Assembly (NCBI RefSeq): GCF_007991635.1
Contig: NZ_BJYS01000014.1
Location: 1-64,000, forward strand
Origin: Adhaeribacter aerolatus
Lineage (GTDB): Bacteria; Bacteroidota; Bacteroidia; Cytophagales; Hymenobacteraceae
Reading direction: 5' to 3'
Length of the DNA stretch: 64,000 bases
How positions within the stretch are numbered: position 1 is the first letter of the stretch; each line of letters opens with the position of its first letter. The position numbers were made by a program, and so were the translations under genes. Under the pieces are notes generated by a model. The model saw only the letters and a list, made by a program, of their open reading frames with translations, made no database searches and was not told the origin of the DNA. Shown here one piece after another: positions 28,082 to 37,069 of the stretch.

Positions 28082-28509
28082 ATGAAATTTATATTTGTTC
28101 TATTAACCTCTTTTTTATCGCTAATAACACCTACTTGGCTAACTAATTTAGAAAAGGCAAAAACTGAAGCTAAAGCAAAACAAAAACTTATACTGCTTAA
28201 TTTTTCCGGATCGGATTGGTGCGTGCCCTGCATTAAGTTAGAAAGAGGAATATTTGAAACCGAAGCGTTCAAGAAATATGCAGCTGATAAACTGGTACTG
28301 GTAAAAGCCGACTTCCCGCGCCAAAAAAAAATCAGTTGGCTAAAGAGCAGCAAGCTTTAAATGAAGCCCTGAAAAAAAAATACAACCAAATAGGTGCTTT
28401 CCCGCTTACCTTGTTATTAGATGCAAATGGCAACGTGCTGAAACAATGGGATGGCATTCCGGCCAGTACACCTACCGAATTTATTACCAAATTGAGCAGC
28501 CTGGAATAA
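28082..28509 (+). pseudogene. Thioredoxin-family protein gene with a frameshift in an A tract
   Basis: The frame from 28082 encodes a signal peptide (MKFIFVLLTSFLSLITP) and a thioredoxin-like domain with FSGSDWCVPCIKLE, the CxxC active site, ending in KADFPRQKK. It then hits a stop at 28358-28360. After the run of nine A at 28323-28331 the neighbouring frame continues the fold with NQLAKEQQALNEALKKKYNQIG, the cis-proline region AFPLTLLLDANGNVL and a stop at 28507-28509. Adding one A restores one reading frame of about 143 residues. The intact protein would be an exported thiol oxidoreductase. A homopolymer sequencing error is as likely as a true frameshift. Confidence 0.82.
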
Positions 28510-28849
28510 AAGCTTTTAATACCTAAATCTGATCTTTTATGGCTCCTGCTTTTATTCTACTAACGCTGGCTGTCGGTAAAATTTAAAAGAAAAGTAATGG
28601 TACAAAGAATAGGGCCTCCTGATCCTGAAATATGGTTGCTTTTAGGTTTTCCAATGATATTATTTAATAATCCACCTCCAGAAGTGTCAGCTCTATTAAA
28701 CACCTGAGGAGGGTTTTCTGCCACAATTTATTTTGTCGCAATTAACCCTTCTTTTTGTCATTATTGCCCCTGCTGTGTTCCGTCTGTTCCCGCTATATTT
28801 GTGCTATTAAGATGTCAATCAGGCACTAACACTATCAAAGATAATAACG
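28510..28849. other. Intergenic region upstream of the SRPBCC gene
   Basis: This 340-bp stretch has no convincing ORF. It ends with a -7-like box (28794-28801) before the SRPBCC gene. No stable hairpin with a U-tract is seen. Confidence 0.5.
28794..28801 (+). promoter_or_regulatory. Possible -7 box (TATATTTG)
   Basis: TATATTTG matches TAnnTTTG and lies 48 bp upstream of the SRPBCC start codon. No TTG is present at the usual -33 distance, so this rests on the -7 match only. Confidence 0.35.
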
Positions 28850-29740
28850 ATGGAAACAACTAACAGCACCAGCATTAAAGTAGAAACCACCATTCAGGCG
28901 CCGGTAGAAAAAGTTTGGCAGTACTGGACCGAACCCCGCCACATCACCCAATGGAATCAGGCTTCTGACGATTGGCATACCCCACGCGCAGAAAATGATT
29001 TACGGGTAGGTGGCGCCTTTCTCTCGCGCATGGAAGCGAAAGATGGCAGTTTCGGGTTTGATTTTACCGGTAACTATACTGAAGTTCAGGAGCACCAGCA
29101 AATCAGTTACACCATGGAAGACGGTAGAAAAGTGCAGATATTATTTGAAGGCAACGGTCCGGAAACAACTGTAATTGAAACTTTTGATGCAGAAACCAAC
29201 CACTCGCCTGAGATGCAACAAGCCGGCTGGCAAGCAATCCTGAACAATTTCAAAAACTATGTAGAAGCTTCAAACAAATTTGAAAATTTGCATTTCGAAA
29301 TCAACATCCAGGCCAATGCAGAACAAGTTTATCGCACCATGTTGAATGAAAAATATTATGCTGCCTGGACAGCCGTATTCAACCCGACGTCGCATTATAA
29401 AGGCTCCTGGGAAAAAGGCGCTAAAATCTTGTTCTTAGGAGTAGACAAAGATGGCAATACCGAAGGCATGATAAGCAGAATTAAAGAAAATATTCCCAAT
29501 CAATTTGTTAGCATCGAACATTTAGGCATGGTTCGTAATGAGGAGGAAATTACGAGTGGTGCGGAAGTAAAGGGTTGGGCAGGAGCTTTGGAGAATTATA
29601 CTTTTAAGGAAGCAAACGGGCAAACCTTGCTATTAGTAGATTTGGATGTTAACCAAGAATACAAAGATTATTTTACCCAAACCTGGCCGCAAGCTTTGCA
29701 AAAACTTAAAGAAATTTGCGAAGACGGAAAATGGAATTAA
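28850..29740 (+). CDS. Tandem SRPBCC (AHSA1/START-like) domain protein
   Basis: This 296-residue cytosolic protein contains two SRPBCC domains. The first (about 8-140) has the AHSA1-type start IKVETTIQAPVEKVWQYWTEPRHITQWNQASDDWHTP and GGAFLSRMEAKDGSFGFDFTGNYTE, ending at GWQAILNNFKNYVE. The second (about 148-292) starts HFEINIQANAEQVYRTMLNEKYYAAWTAVFNP and ends WPQALQKLKEICE. Each domain has a hydrophobic ligand cavity in this fold, but no ligand can be read from sequence. Usually these are separate single-domain proteins, so this is a fusion or duplication. The next two genes encode PhnB/VOC proteins, a frequent neighbourhood for AHSA1 proteins; the function is unknown. Confidence 0.82.
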   Translation: METTNSTSIKVETTIQAPVEKVWQYWTEPRHITQWNQASDDWHTPRAENDLRVGGAFLSRMEAKDGSFGFDFTGNYTEVQEHQQISYTMEDGRKVQILFEGNGPETTVIETFDAETNHSPEMQQAGWQAILNNFKNYVEASNKFENLHFEINIQANAEQVYRTMLNEKYYAAWTAVFNPTSHYKGSWEKGAKILFLGVDKDGNTEGMISRIKENIPNQFVSIEHLGMVRNEEEITSGAEVKGWAGALENYTFKEANGQTLLLVDLDVNQEYKDYFTQTWPQALQKLKEICEDGKWN

Positions 29741-29758
29741 AAACCAAAAAATATTTCA

Positions 29759-30199
29759 ATGATGGCAAAAGTAAGCACGTATCTAAACTTTACCAACCAA
29801 ACCGAAGAAGCCTTTAATTTTTACAAAACGGTATTCGGCACCGAGTTTATAGGAGGTATTTCCCGCTTCGGCGATATTCCACCTTCTAATGATATGCCGC
29901 CCATACCAGAAGCTGATAAAAACCTGGTGATGAATGTAGCCTTGCCTATTCTGGGTGGCCATGTAATCATGGGAATCGACGCGCCCGAATCTATGGGCTT
30001 TCGGTTAACTAAAGGCAATAATGTTTATATTACCCTGCAACCCGATACCCGCGAAGAAACCGAACGCTTATTTAATGCCCTTTCGGAGGGTGGCCAAGTA
30101 GAACAGGAATTGCAGGATATGTTCTGGGGGGATTATTATGGCAGTTGCCAGGATAAATTTGGGGTACAGTGGATGTTTAACTGTGACCAAAAGAAGTAA
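29759..30199 (+). CDS. PhnB-like VOC family protein (single domain)
   Basis: The 146-residue protein has the vicinal-oxygen-chelate layout of the PhnB / 3-demethylubiquinone-methyltransferase-like group: STYLNFTNQTEEAFNFYKTVFGTEF at the start, GGHVIMGIDAPE in the middle, and FWGDYYGSCQDKFGVQWMFNCD at the end. No metal-binding set of His and Glu is obvious, so enzymatic activity is uncertain. It begins 18 bp after the SRPBCC gene and is probably in the same transcript. Met1 and Met2 are both possible starts. Confidence 0.85.
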   Translation: MMAKVSTYLNFTNQTEEAFNFYKTVFGTEFIGGISRFGDIPPSNDMPPIPEADKNLVMNVALPILGGHVIMGIDAPESMGFRLTKGNNVYITLQPDTREETERLFNALSEGGQVEQELQDMFWGDYYGSCQDKFGVQWMFNCDQKK

Positions 30200-30354
30200 T
30201 GCCTTTCTAAAGGTATCACCAGCAGCTAACAACCACTACAATCCACCCATAAAGAAATTTTGCACCTGCACGAATTGAATAAAAGTTCACTGCCCAAACT
30301 ATTGTAGGCTTTAGCAGCCATAAAACTAACCTTCAGAACCAAAAAGTTTAAAAA

Positions 30355-31194
30355 ATGACTAACGAAATATATCCTTGCCTCTGGTTTAATGGGAATGCCA
30401 AAGAGGCCGCCGAATTATATTGTTCTGTTTTTCCGAACGCAAAAATTACAGTTAACACGCCAATGGTGGTAAACTTTTCGTTAGCCGGTCAGAAATTTAT
30501 GGGGCTAAACGGTGGGCCAGCGCATGTACCCAATCCCTCTATTTCCTTTTTTGTGGTTTGCGAAACTCCGGAAGAAGTCGAAAATGCCTGGAAAAAGTTA
30601 TCGAAAGGCGGTTCTGTGTTGATGGCCTTAGACCAATACCCCTGGAGCGAAAAATACGGTTGGGTGCAGGATATGTACGGCATTAGCTGGCAATTATCGC
30701 TGGGTAAATTAGCGGAAGTAGGACAGAAATTTACGCCCTGCCTTATGTTTACCGGCCAGCAAACCGGCAAAGCCGAACAAGCTATTCATTTCTATACCTC
30801 GGTGTTCGACAATTCATCGGTAGTAGGCATTTTAAAATACGATGCTAATGATAATGAAATCGCAGGCAATGTAAAACATGCGCAATTTAAATTAGGAGAC
30901 CAGGTGTTTATGGCCATGGATAGTTCCAGGTCGCATGCCTTTAACTTTAACGAAGGCATTTCTTTGGTAATAAATTGTAGAACCCAGGAAGAAATTGATT
31001 ATTACTGGGGTAAGCTCACCGAAGGAGGAAAAGAAGACAGGTGCGGGTGGCTGAAGGACCAATATGGTATATCGTGGCAAATTGTGCCCGCTATTTTAGG
31101 CAAGCTTATGACTGATTCGGATAAAGCACCTCGGGTAATGCAAGCTTTTATGCAAATGAAGAAGTTTGATATTGAGAAATTAGTAAATGCCTGA
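30355..31194 (+). CDS. Tandem PhnB-like VOC family protein
   Basis: This 279-residue protein has two PhnB-type VOC domains. The first (about 1-120) starts IYPCLWFNGNAKEAAELYCSVFPN and ends YGWVQDMYGISWQLS. The second (about 128-255) starts FTPCLMFTGQQTGKAEQAIHFYTSVF and ends RCGWLKDQYGISWQIVP. Such proteins are annotated as methyltransferase- or glyoxalase-like, but their activity is generally not known. It follows the single-domain paralogue by 155 bp. The two domains and the upstream gene look like products of duplication. Confidence 0.84.
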   Translation: MTNEIYPCLWFNGNAKEAAELYCSVFPNAKITVNTPMVVNFSLAGQKFMGLNGGPAHVPNPSISFFVVCETPEEVENAWKKLSKGGSVLMALDQYPWSEKYGWVQDMYGISWQLSLGKLAEVGQKFTPCLMFTGQQTGKAEQAIHFYTSVFDNSSVVGILKYDANDNEIAGNVKHAQFKLGDQVFMAMDSSRSHAFNFNEGISLVINCRTQEEIDYYWGKLTEGGKEDRCGWLKDQYGISWQIVPAILGKLMTDSDKAPRVMQAFMQMKKFDIEKLVNA

Positions 31195-31256
31195 GTGGGC
31201 CATGTAAATCAATTCTCCATTATGTTTACAAAGATTTTGAGAGCCTTAGAATATTC

Positions 31257-31302
31257 TTTTAAAGCAGTGTGCCAGAATTAATTCCGGCACGCTGCTTTAA
31301 AA
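31257..31302. terminator. Near-perfect inverted repeat between convergent genes
   Basis: Arms 31257-31279 and 31280-31302 pair over 23 bp with one mismatch and one G.T wobble, centred on GAATT/AATTC. They lie between the convergent VOC gene (plus) and lyase gene (minus), a natural place for a bidirectional terminator. The flanking runs are A rather than T on the plus strand, so the call is moderate. Confidence 0.55.
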
Positions 31303-31366
31303 AAAATAAAAAATTAAAAATAAATTTTCCACTGGGGTTAAGATATAAACAGGTGAACCTGTTTCC

Positions 31367-32554
31367 TCAAAACCAAATAACTGGGTTGCGGATAGGCAAA
31401 TTGCGCACTACTTCTTCTACCTGCGGATGGTGGTCCAGTTTTTTCCAGGTGTTGAACCAGTATTTATTTTGGAACCGAACGGCCCCAAAAATCAGGAAAG
31501 GCTGCGCAACCGGCCAGTTCTCCCAGTACATTACATCCTGCTGAAAAGGCCATTTGCTTTTATCCGCCACATACGGGTGCAAATACGCTAACCCTTTTTT
31601 AATCGAGCGCCCATCCGGGGTTTCGTAAGTCCACAAATTATCTTTTTCCGTCGAAAGAATCTGGCAAACCATGGTCATGGCATCGAGGTTGAACATAGAA
31701 TAACCATAGGGCTTGGTGCGGCGGAGTTCGAGCGGGAAAGAGCCGTCCGGCCCCATTTGGTCGGGCAATAAAATTGTTTTGTAGCGTTCCCGGCAAAATT
31801 TCAGAATTTCCTCGTTGCCGGTTAGTCGGGCAAAAGCGGCGACCTGCATTACCCAGCAAGTACCATGGTTGTTTTTGGCGTTCATTTCGTCTTTACCGTA
31901 CTGGTGCGTAGTGAGCCAGGTCAGGTATTGGGAAAACCAATTTTTGAAACCAGCCAGATCGGCCGCCGCAAAAGCTTTGGCGTTTTGCATTACCATAATG
32001 CCCTGGGCTACTTCCATCAGGTGAATGGTATCGATAATGCCAATGCCGCGCCCCGTGTGGCGGCCTTTAATGGCTTGGGCATACAACAAAGATGGGTTCA
32101 TCAGCGTAGCCGGATTCGTAAACCAAGCTTTGAGGTGCACCAGAGCATGGCGCACGTATTTTTTGTCGTTCGTAATTTTATAGGCCGAGGCCAGCGCACT
32201 CACAATGCGACTGAATCGAATCATGGCGAGACGGTGCGCTACAAAATTTTCCGGATTGGTCATGCCGTCCTTCTGAATATACGGGCCTTCCGGGTTTTGC
32301 GGATCCGGCCACCAATAATCACCTTCGGAGAAAAAATCGTGGGCGGTACCGCTACTACGGGGCGATACACTGGCCGTTACCGTAACAGGTTGCTGTTGCA
32401 AAGCCCAGGCCGCCTCATTTAATATTTGTGATTTTAAAACCTGAATAGCTTGTTTTTGTAAACTTTTGGCTGGCTTTACCGGTCCCGACCAGCCAGTTCC
32501 GGTTCCTAATAATACCAGTAGTAACAGAAAAGTAAATTTTAATTTTGAGTTCAT
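31367..32554 (-). CDS. Alginate-lyase-family polysaccharide lyase (PL5/PL38-like)
   Basis: This 395-residue exported protein (signal peptide about 1-23) has the alpha/alpha-toroid alginate_lyase (PF05426) layout. Family features are GDYWWPDPQNPEGPYIQKDG near 80-99, a conserved ENFVAHRLAMIRFSR helix, the catalytic-type NNHGTCW near 215-221, and RRTKPYGYSMFNLDA near 270-284 with a candidate catalytic Tyr. Members of this group cleave uronate polymers such as alginate or glucuronan by beta-elimination. The resemblance is closest to the NNHGT-type enzymes placed in PL38, but I cannot confirm the family. It is the second gene after the GH31 gene on the minus strand, so a uronate-containing polysaccharide with alpha-glycosyl substituents is a possible target. 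Confidence 0.8.
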   Translation of the reverse strand: MNSKLKFTFLLLLVLLGTGTGWSGPVKPAKSLQKQAIQVLKSQILNEAAWALQQQPVTVTASVSPRSSGTAHDFFSEGDYWWPDPQNPEGPYIQKDGMTNPENFVAHRLAMIRFSRIVSALASAYKITNDKKYVRHALVHLKAWFTNPATLMNPSLLYAQAIKGRHTGRGIGIIDTIHLMEVAQGIMVMQNAKAFAAADLAGFKNWFSQYLTWLTTHQYGKDEMNAKNNHGTCWVMQVAAFARLTGNEEILKFCRERYKTILLPDQMGPDGSFPLELRRTKPYGYSMFNLDAMTMVCQILSTEKDNLWTYETPDGRSIKKGLAYLHPYVADKSKWPFQQDVMYWENWPVAQPFLIFGAVRFQNKYWFNTWKKLDHHPQVEEVVRNLPIRNPVIWF

Positions 32555-32626
32555 GGCGGATAATGGTTGCAGAAGCGAAATTATAAAAATTCCGCTTCGG
32601 TAAAGAAAGATATTAAGCAGGTAATA

Positions 32627-34789
32627 TTATTTAGTGGTCATAAACTTCCAGGTAACTTTGCCAACGGAGTTTGGTTTACCCGTTGGGGCTTTTGAAATAG
32701 AGCCTTTAAACTGGCCATTTTTCTGACGGCTTACTTTAATATTACGCCAGGTGAACTGGCCTTTTTCAAAGTCAAAAGTTTCCCCGTCATCATCGTACAA
32801 GCGGTAAGCGCCGTCCTTTTCGCCATAATGGTGAATTTCCAGGTTTACTTTCTGTCCAGCTTTGGGCGCCTGCAGCAAGGGTGGCATCATCGGAATAATA
32901 CCGCCATCTTTAACAAACACGGGTATTTTATCTAAGCCGGGTGTAATGGTTAGTACCTGGCCATTGCCCACGTATTCGCCGGTATAAAAATCGTACCAGC
33001 GGCCTTTGGGTAAAATAACTTTGCGGCTGGTCTGGCCGGCAAACATGGGAGCTACCAGCAAATATTCACCGGCCATATACTGGTCCTTCACTTCTTTGGC
33101 TACCGCTTCCAGGTAAGGATTTTCTTCCAGGTTGTTATTGGCAACTGCGGTAACCTTTTCAGTTTTAGTATCGGGTTGGTAGCCGTCTTCCAGGTTCATG
33201 GCCCGAAATGGCGGCGTGCCTTCAAAATGATATTTGGCAAATTCGGTATACCAGTAAGGCATCATTTGCATCCGCAGCAAAGCGTATTCCTTTACTTGCT
33301 TTTCTACTTCCGGGTAGGTCCAGGGCTTAGTGCCGCTGGCCCAGGCGTTAATCATGGCCATCGGCGAGAACACATTCGACTGGAAGCGGCGCAACCATTC
33401 TTCCCCGGTTTTGGAAGCGCGTACTTCGGGCGTCCAGAGCACCCCGGCAAAGCCGCTGTTAATCAAAGCTGTAATAAAATCTTCGTGGTTGTAATAATCG
33501 TTATAAAGCACATACGGGAAAGAGGTGCCGCCGCCGTTTGAAGCCCGCACCAGGCCAAACGTCCGCCGGTTGTGTTTCTTAAACATTTCGGCACTGTAGC
33601 GCATCGTTAACAAGCCATATGTCTGGCGCATTTGCTCGGCGCTGGTGCCCGACGGAAATAGGGCCACATCGGGCCATAACCAATAATCATAGCCATCTAC
33701 TTCATCAATTTTATACCCGCTCACGCCAATGTCTACCTGGTTTCGTTGCAACTGCGAAAAGAAAATCCGCCGGGCTTCAGGTAGGGTAAAATCTGGCACC
33801 AATCCTAACCAGACCGTATGCGATGCAGTTAAAGGCTTTATCTGATCATAAAAAGGCGCGGCCGGCGATACGTACGGGTTTATCCATAAATTCAGGCGAA
33901 TTCCTTTCTTCAGCATAGCCTGGGTAAATTTTGCCGGGTCCGGAAATCGGGTTTTATCCCAGGTAAAGCTACCCGGATAAGCTTTGCTTTGCCAGCCCGG
34001 TTCCAGCCCAACAAAATCCAGCGGATAGCCTTTTTCGGCAAAAGTATTAACTTCCTGCTCTACCTCGGCGGCCGTAAACTTGGTCATAACCCGTTGGGTA
34101 AAACCCAGGCCCCAGCGCGGCGGCAGGTACCCCCCACCATTAAATAAATTATATCGTTTTACGGCATCCAGGGGGCGCGGACCGGCAAATACGTAAACCT
34201 CTACCCCTTCGGCCGGCACCAGCATCTCTACCGCATCGGAATAAGGTCGGGCCGCCCAGGTTTTATCGGTATTGCGGTCTTTGGGTGTCGGAAAATTTTC
34301 ACTGTCTTGCCGTACCCCGGTACCTGCCCAAACTTTAATGTACCGGGCCGAATTCACAAATATGCCGTAGCCGTTAGAGGATACATAAAAGGGGGTTGGG
34401 GCGTGGGTGCGGCCATTATCGCGGCCACCATAATGATCAACGTGCAGTTCTAATACTTTTCCCCGCTGGTGTACAGTCTGGAAATTTAAACCAAACCCGT
34501 ATAGCTGTTCATTTTTTTCTAGCGGAAACCGCAAGTAAGTTTTATGATCTTTTACAATGGCCGAAAGCTGATCTAGAGGCAGGGGAAATGCCGCTTTCCC
34601 TATTTTAGCCAGTCCTTCCTGGTAAGGGGTAGCGCCCGCCGCTTTTAGCAAATCATAGGCTTCCGGCTTGCCGGCCACTCCCTTCCAAACACCCGGCGCT
34701 ACTTCCTGCCAGGTAAATCCCTGGGCCAGCCCTGATAACAGGGTGCTCCAGAGCGTGAAAAAGAAAATTAAAAATTTGAGTTGCTTCAT
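32627..34789 (-). CDS. GH31-family alpha-glycosidase
   Basis: This 720-residue exported enzyme has a signal peptide at about 1-23, an N-terminal beta-sandwich (about 25-215), and a GH31 TIM barrel (about 225-560) with GLGFTQRVMTKFTAAEVEQEV, FVGLEPGWQSKAYPG and the nucleophile region GVSGYKIDEVDGYD (Asp362). A proximal beta domain and a DUF5110-like C-terminus follow (YRLYDDDGETFDFEKGQF). The usual acid/base Gly-Asp motif is replaced by LWTPEVRAS (Glu455 in that region). The most probable activities are alpha-glucosidase, alpha-xylosidase or a related alpha-glycosidase. It is 72 bp upstream of the lyase gene in the same orientation and divergent from the PA14-protein gene. Confidence 0.88.
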   Translation of the reverse strand: MKQLKFLIFFFTLWSTLLSGLAQGFTWQEVAPGVWKGVAGKPEAYDLLKAAGATPYQEGLAKIGKAAFPLPLDQLSAIVKDHKTYLRFPLEKNEQLYGFGLNFQTVHQRGKVLELHVDHYGGRDNGRTHAPTPFYVSSNGYGIFVNSARYIKVWAGTGVRQDSENFPTPKDRNTDKTWAARPYSDAVEMLVPAEGVEVYVFAGPRPLDAVKRYNLFNGGGYLPPRWGLGFTQRVMTKFTAAEVEQEVNTFAEKGYPLDFVGLEPGWQSKAYPGSFTWDKTRFPDPAKFTQAMLKKGIRLNLWINPYVSPAAPFYDQIKPLTASHTVWLGLVPDFTLPEARRIFFSQLQRNQVDIGVSGYKIDEVDGYDYWLWPDVALFPSGTSAEQMRQTYGLLTMRYSAEMFKKHNRRTFGLVRASNGGGTSFPYVLYNDYYNHEDFITALINSGFAGVLWTPEVRASKTGEEWLRRFQSNVFSPMAMINAWASGTKPWTYPEVEKQVKEYALLRMQMMPYWYTEFAKYHFEGTPPFRAMNLEDGYQPDTKTEKVTAVANNNLEENPYLEAVAKEVKDQYMAGEYLLVAPMFAGQTSRKVILPKGRWYDFYTGEYVGNGQVLTITPGLDKIPVFVKDGGIIPMMPPLLQAPKAGQKVNLEIHHYGEKDGAYRLYDDDGETFDFEKGQFTWRNIKVSRQKNGQFKGSISKAPTGKPNSVGKVTWKFMTTK

Positions 34790-35203
34790 TATTTAGGTGT
34801 AAAATATTGTGCGTTAAAGTGCCGATTTAAGCATTATTTTTAAAACCTCAGAATGAAATAGGATGGTTAAATTAAAAGTTAAAAGTTTAAAATCCATTAT
34901 CAACTATTTAATATCAATTTTGAAACGATACGACACAGCAACATAGGTTTTGGCTTAGAAGATATTGATTCACCTGTGTTATAGAATTATCTATAATTTT
35001 ATAAAAACGAAAGTAACCGCAGTGCGGCAAACAACTGAATATATTATTTTAATAATGAAAATAGTTTTTATATATAAATTATTTTATTATTTTTAATCTG
35101 CTGAAATTTGGATGAATAGTTATGCCTTTTTGGCTTAAATTTTTCGGCAGTTTGCTTGTACCCCAATAGAGAGATTATAAACGGCAAAATAAATTAGCCC
35201 CTC
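34790..35203. other. Divergent intergenic region, no recognised element
   Basis: This 414-bp AT-rich region lies between the GH31 (minus) and PA14 (plus) genes and must hold both promoters. I found no exact TAnnTTTG box in the right place and no strong inverted repeat. Confidence 0.5.
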
Positions 35204-37057
35204 ATGCGCCAAAAGTTTTTCTTATTTATTTGCATAACCTTTTTCGCGGTCAGAATACTTTCGCCGGAAAAAGGATTGGCCCAAGCCCTGGCCAAATCAG
35301 TTTCCCAGGAAAAATTACCGGCACAAACCATTCATCTCACTGATTTAAAAGCTTTTAGTCCGGTTAAGAAAAAACAATGGCGCCTGGCCGGCCAAGTTTT
35401 TGCCGACCGTAAAAAGGATAAGCACCTGGAAATTAGCAGAGGGACGGGCATACTGGTATTGCAGCCGCAGCCGAAAAATACCCCTATCCAAACCAAACTG
35501 CAGCACGGCGATTTAGATCTGGAGCTGGATTTTTTATTAGCAAAAGGAACCGCTGCAGCTATTGCTTTACAAGGCCGGTATATTATTAATCTAAAAGATA
35601 GCTGGCTGCAAAACAATTTAACCGCTACCGATTGTGGTGGTATTTCGCAGGCAACCGGCGGCGTGGCTCCGGCCCTGAATGCTACCAAAGCACCGGGTTT
35701 ATGGCAGCACCTGCGCATTAGTTTTAAAGCGCCCCGGTTCGATGCCGCCGGCAAAAAAATTGCCAATGCCCAACTGATAGCCGTTGCTATAAACGGTAAA
35801 GTAGTGCAGCAAAATATTACGTTACCGGCTCCTTCGGCCAATGCACCTCATTCGAAGGAAAGAGCAACCGGCCCCTTTATGCTCTTAGGCAGCTCCGGGC
35901 CGGCGGCTTTTAGAAATTTAGAATATAAAGCTTACGCCGATCAGCGGCTGGTATTATCAACCATGCAGTACCAGTTGCACAAAGGCCGCTTCCGGGAACT
36001 GAATAAATTACCAACTACCGCCCCTATTAAATCCGGCCAAACGGACTCCCTATCGCACCGGTTGGGCGACGAAGATGAACTCTTAATTGTAGAAGGCGAA
36101 GTTGAGGCGCCACGCAGTGGTGATTATTTATTTCGGGTCGCAGCGGCCGGACCAACCTGGGTTTTTCTGGACAATAAATTAGTGGTAGAAAATAAAGGCA
36201 CCCGCGATTTTGAACGTTTTTTTTACGGAAGCACTAATTTAACGGCCGGCAAACACCCTTTTAAGGTTATTTTTTCGAACCACGATCAAAGCCTGGTGCT
36301 GGGGTACGAAGGGCCAAATATTCCCTGGACAACTTTAACCACCCCTACTTCTAAACGAAAAGTTTCGGGGCAGGAAAGCCTCTTGTTAACCGTTAAAAAA
36401 GAACCGATACTCCAGCGCGGATTTATGCTGCACCAGCAAGGTAAGAATGCTTATGCGATGGCGGTGGGCATGCCGGGCGGTATAAACTTTGCCTATGACC
36501 TAAATGCGTATACTCCATTGAGCGCCTGGCACGGCAACTTCCTGGATGTAGGGCTTATGTGGGTGGAACGCGGGGAAAAACAACTGGCACAACCCTTAGG
36601 TCCGGAATTACAATTTTCCGGTTTACCCACTATTACTACTTTAAGTGGGCAGGAAGCCGCCTGGCCCGACACCGTCCATCCCGACAGCAGTCCTTATGCA
36701 AAAAAAGGTTATCAGTTGCGGCCAAATGGGTTACCAGCCTTCTTTTATAACATAGCCAACGTTTCGGTAGAAGATTATATCGCCCCAACCGCTGCCCACG
36801 AAGGCTTAACCCGGGAGTTAACCGTGAAATCCGGCAACACCAGAGAGCCGATTTACTTGCTGCTGGCTAGTGGCGGCGATATCCAATTATTGCCAAACGG
36901 GAATTATGCCGTAGATAATAAACGCTATTACCTCGAAGATATCCAGTCTGGCAATATCAAACCCATTCTCCGGACCAGCAATGGCCAGACCCAATTGTTA
37001 TTACCGCTACCTGCCAGTGCTAACAGTACGCAGGTTAAATATTCCATTATTTGGTAG
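35204..37057 (+). CDS. Exported PA14-domain protein with N-terminal DUF1080-like sandwich
   Basis: This 617-residue protein has a signal peptide at about 1-27. Residues about 45-245 look like a 3-keto-disaccharide-hydrolase (DUF1080, GH16-like) beta-sandwich (WRLAGQVFADRKKDKHLEI, LDLELDFLLAKGTAAAIALQGRY, GLWQHLRISFKAPRFD). Residues about 250-385 are a PA14-like domain (RVAAAGPTWVFLDNKLVVENKG, GKHPFKVIFSN). The C-terminal 230 residues have GGINFAYDLNAYTPLSAWHGNFLDVG, a segment I associate with large exported proteins of Planctomycetes and Bacteroidetes that also carry propeller/heme modules. It ends 12 bp before the propeller-cupredoxin gene, so the two probably form an operon. Carbohydrate binding is likely; catalysis is unproven. 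Confidence 0.75.
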   Translation: MRQKFFLFICITFFAVRILSPEKGLAQALAKSVSQEKLPAQTIHLTDLKAFSPVKKKQWRLAGQVFADRKKDKHLEISRGTGILVLQPQPKNTPIQTKLQHGDLDLELDFLLAKGTAAAIALQGRYIINLKDSWLQNNLTATDCGGISQATGGVAPALNATKAPGLWQHLRISFKAPRFDAAGKKIANAQLIAVAINGKVVQQNITLPAPSANAPHSKERATGPFMLLGSSGPAAFRNLEYKAYADQRLVLSTMQYQLHKGRFRELNKLPTTAPIKSGQTDSLSHRLGDEDELLIVEGEVEAPRSGDYLFRVAAAGPTWVFLDNKLVVENKGTRDFERFFYGSTNLTAGKHPFKVIFSNHDQSLVLGYEGPNIPWTTLTTPTSKRKVSGQESLLLTVKKEPILQRGFMLHQQGKNAYAMAVGMPGGINFAYDLNAYTPLSAWHGNFLDVGLMWVERGEKQLAQPLGPELQFSGLPTITTLSGQEAAWPDTVHPDSSPYAKKGYQLRPNGLPAFFYNIANVSVEDYIAPTAAHEGLTRELTVKSGNTREPIYLLLASGGDIQLLPNGNYAVDNKRYYLEDIQSGNIKPILRTSNGQTQLLLPLPASANSTQVKYSIIW

Positions 37058-37069
37058 ACCAATCCTTTT

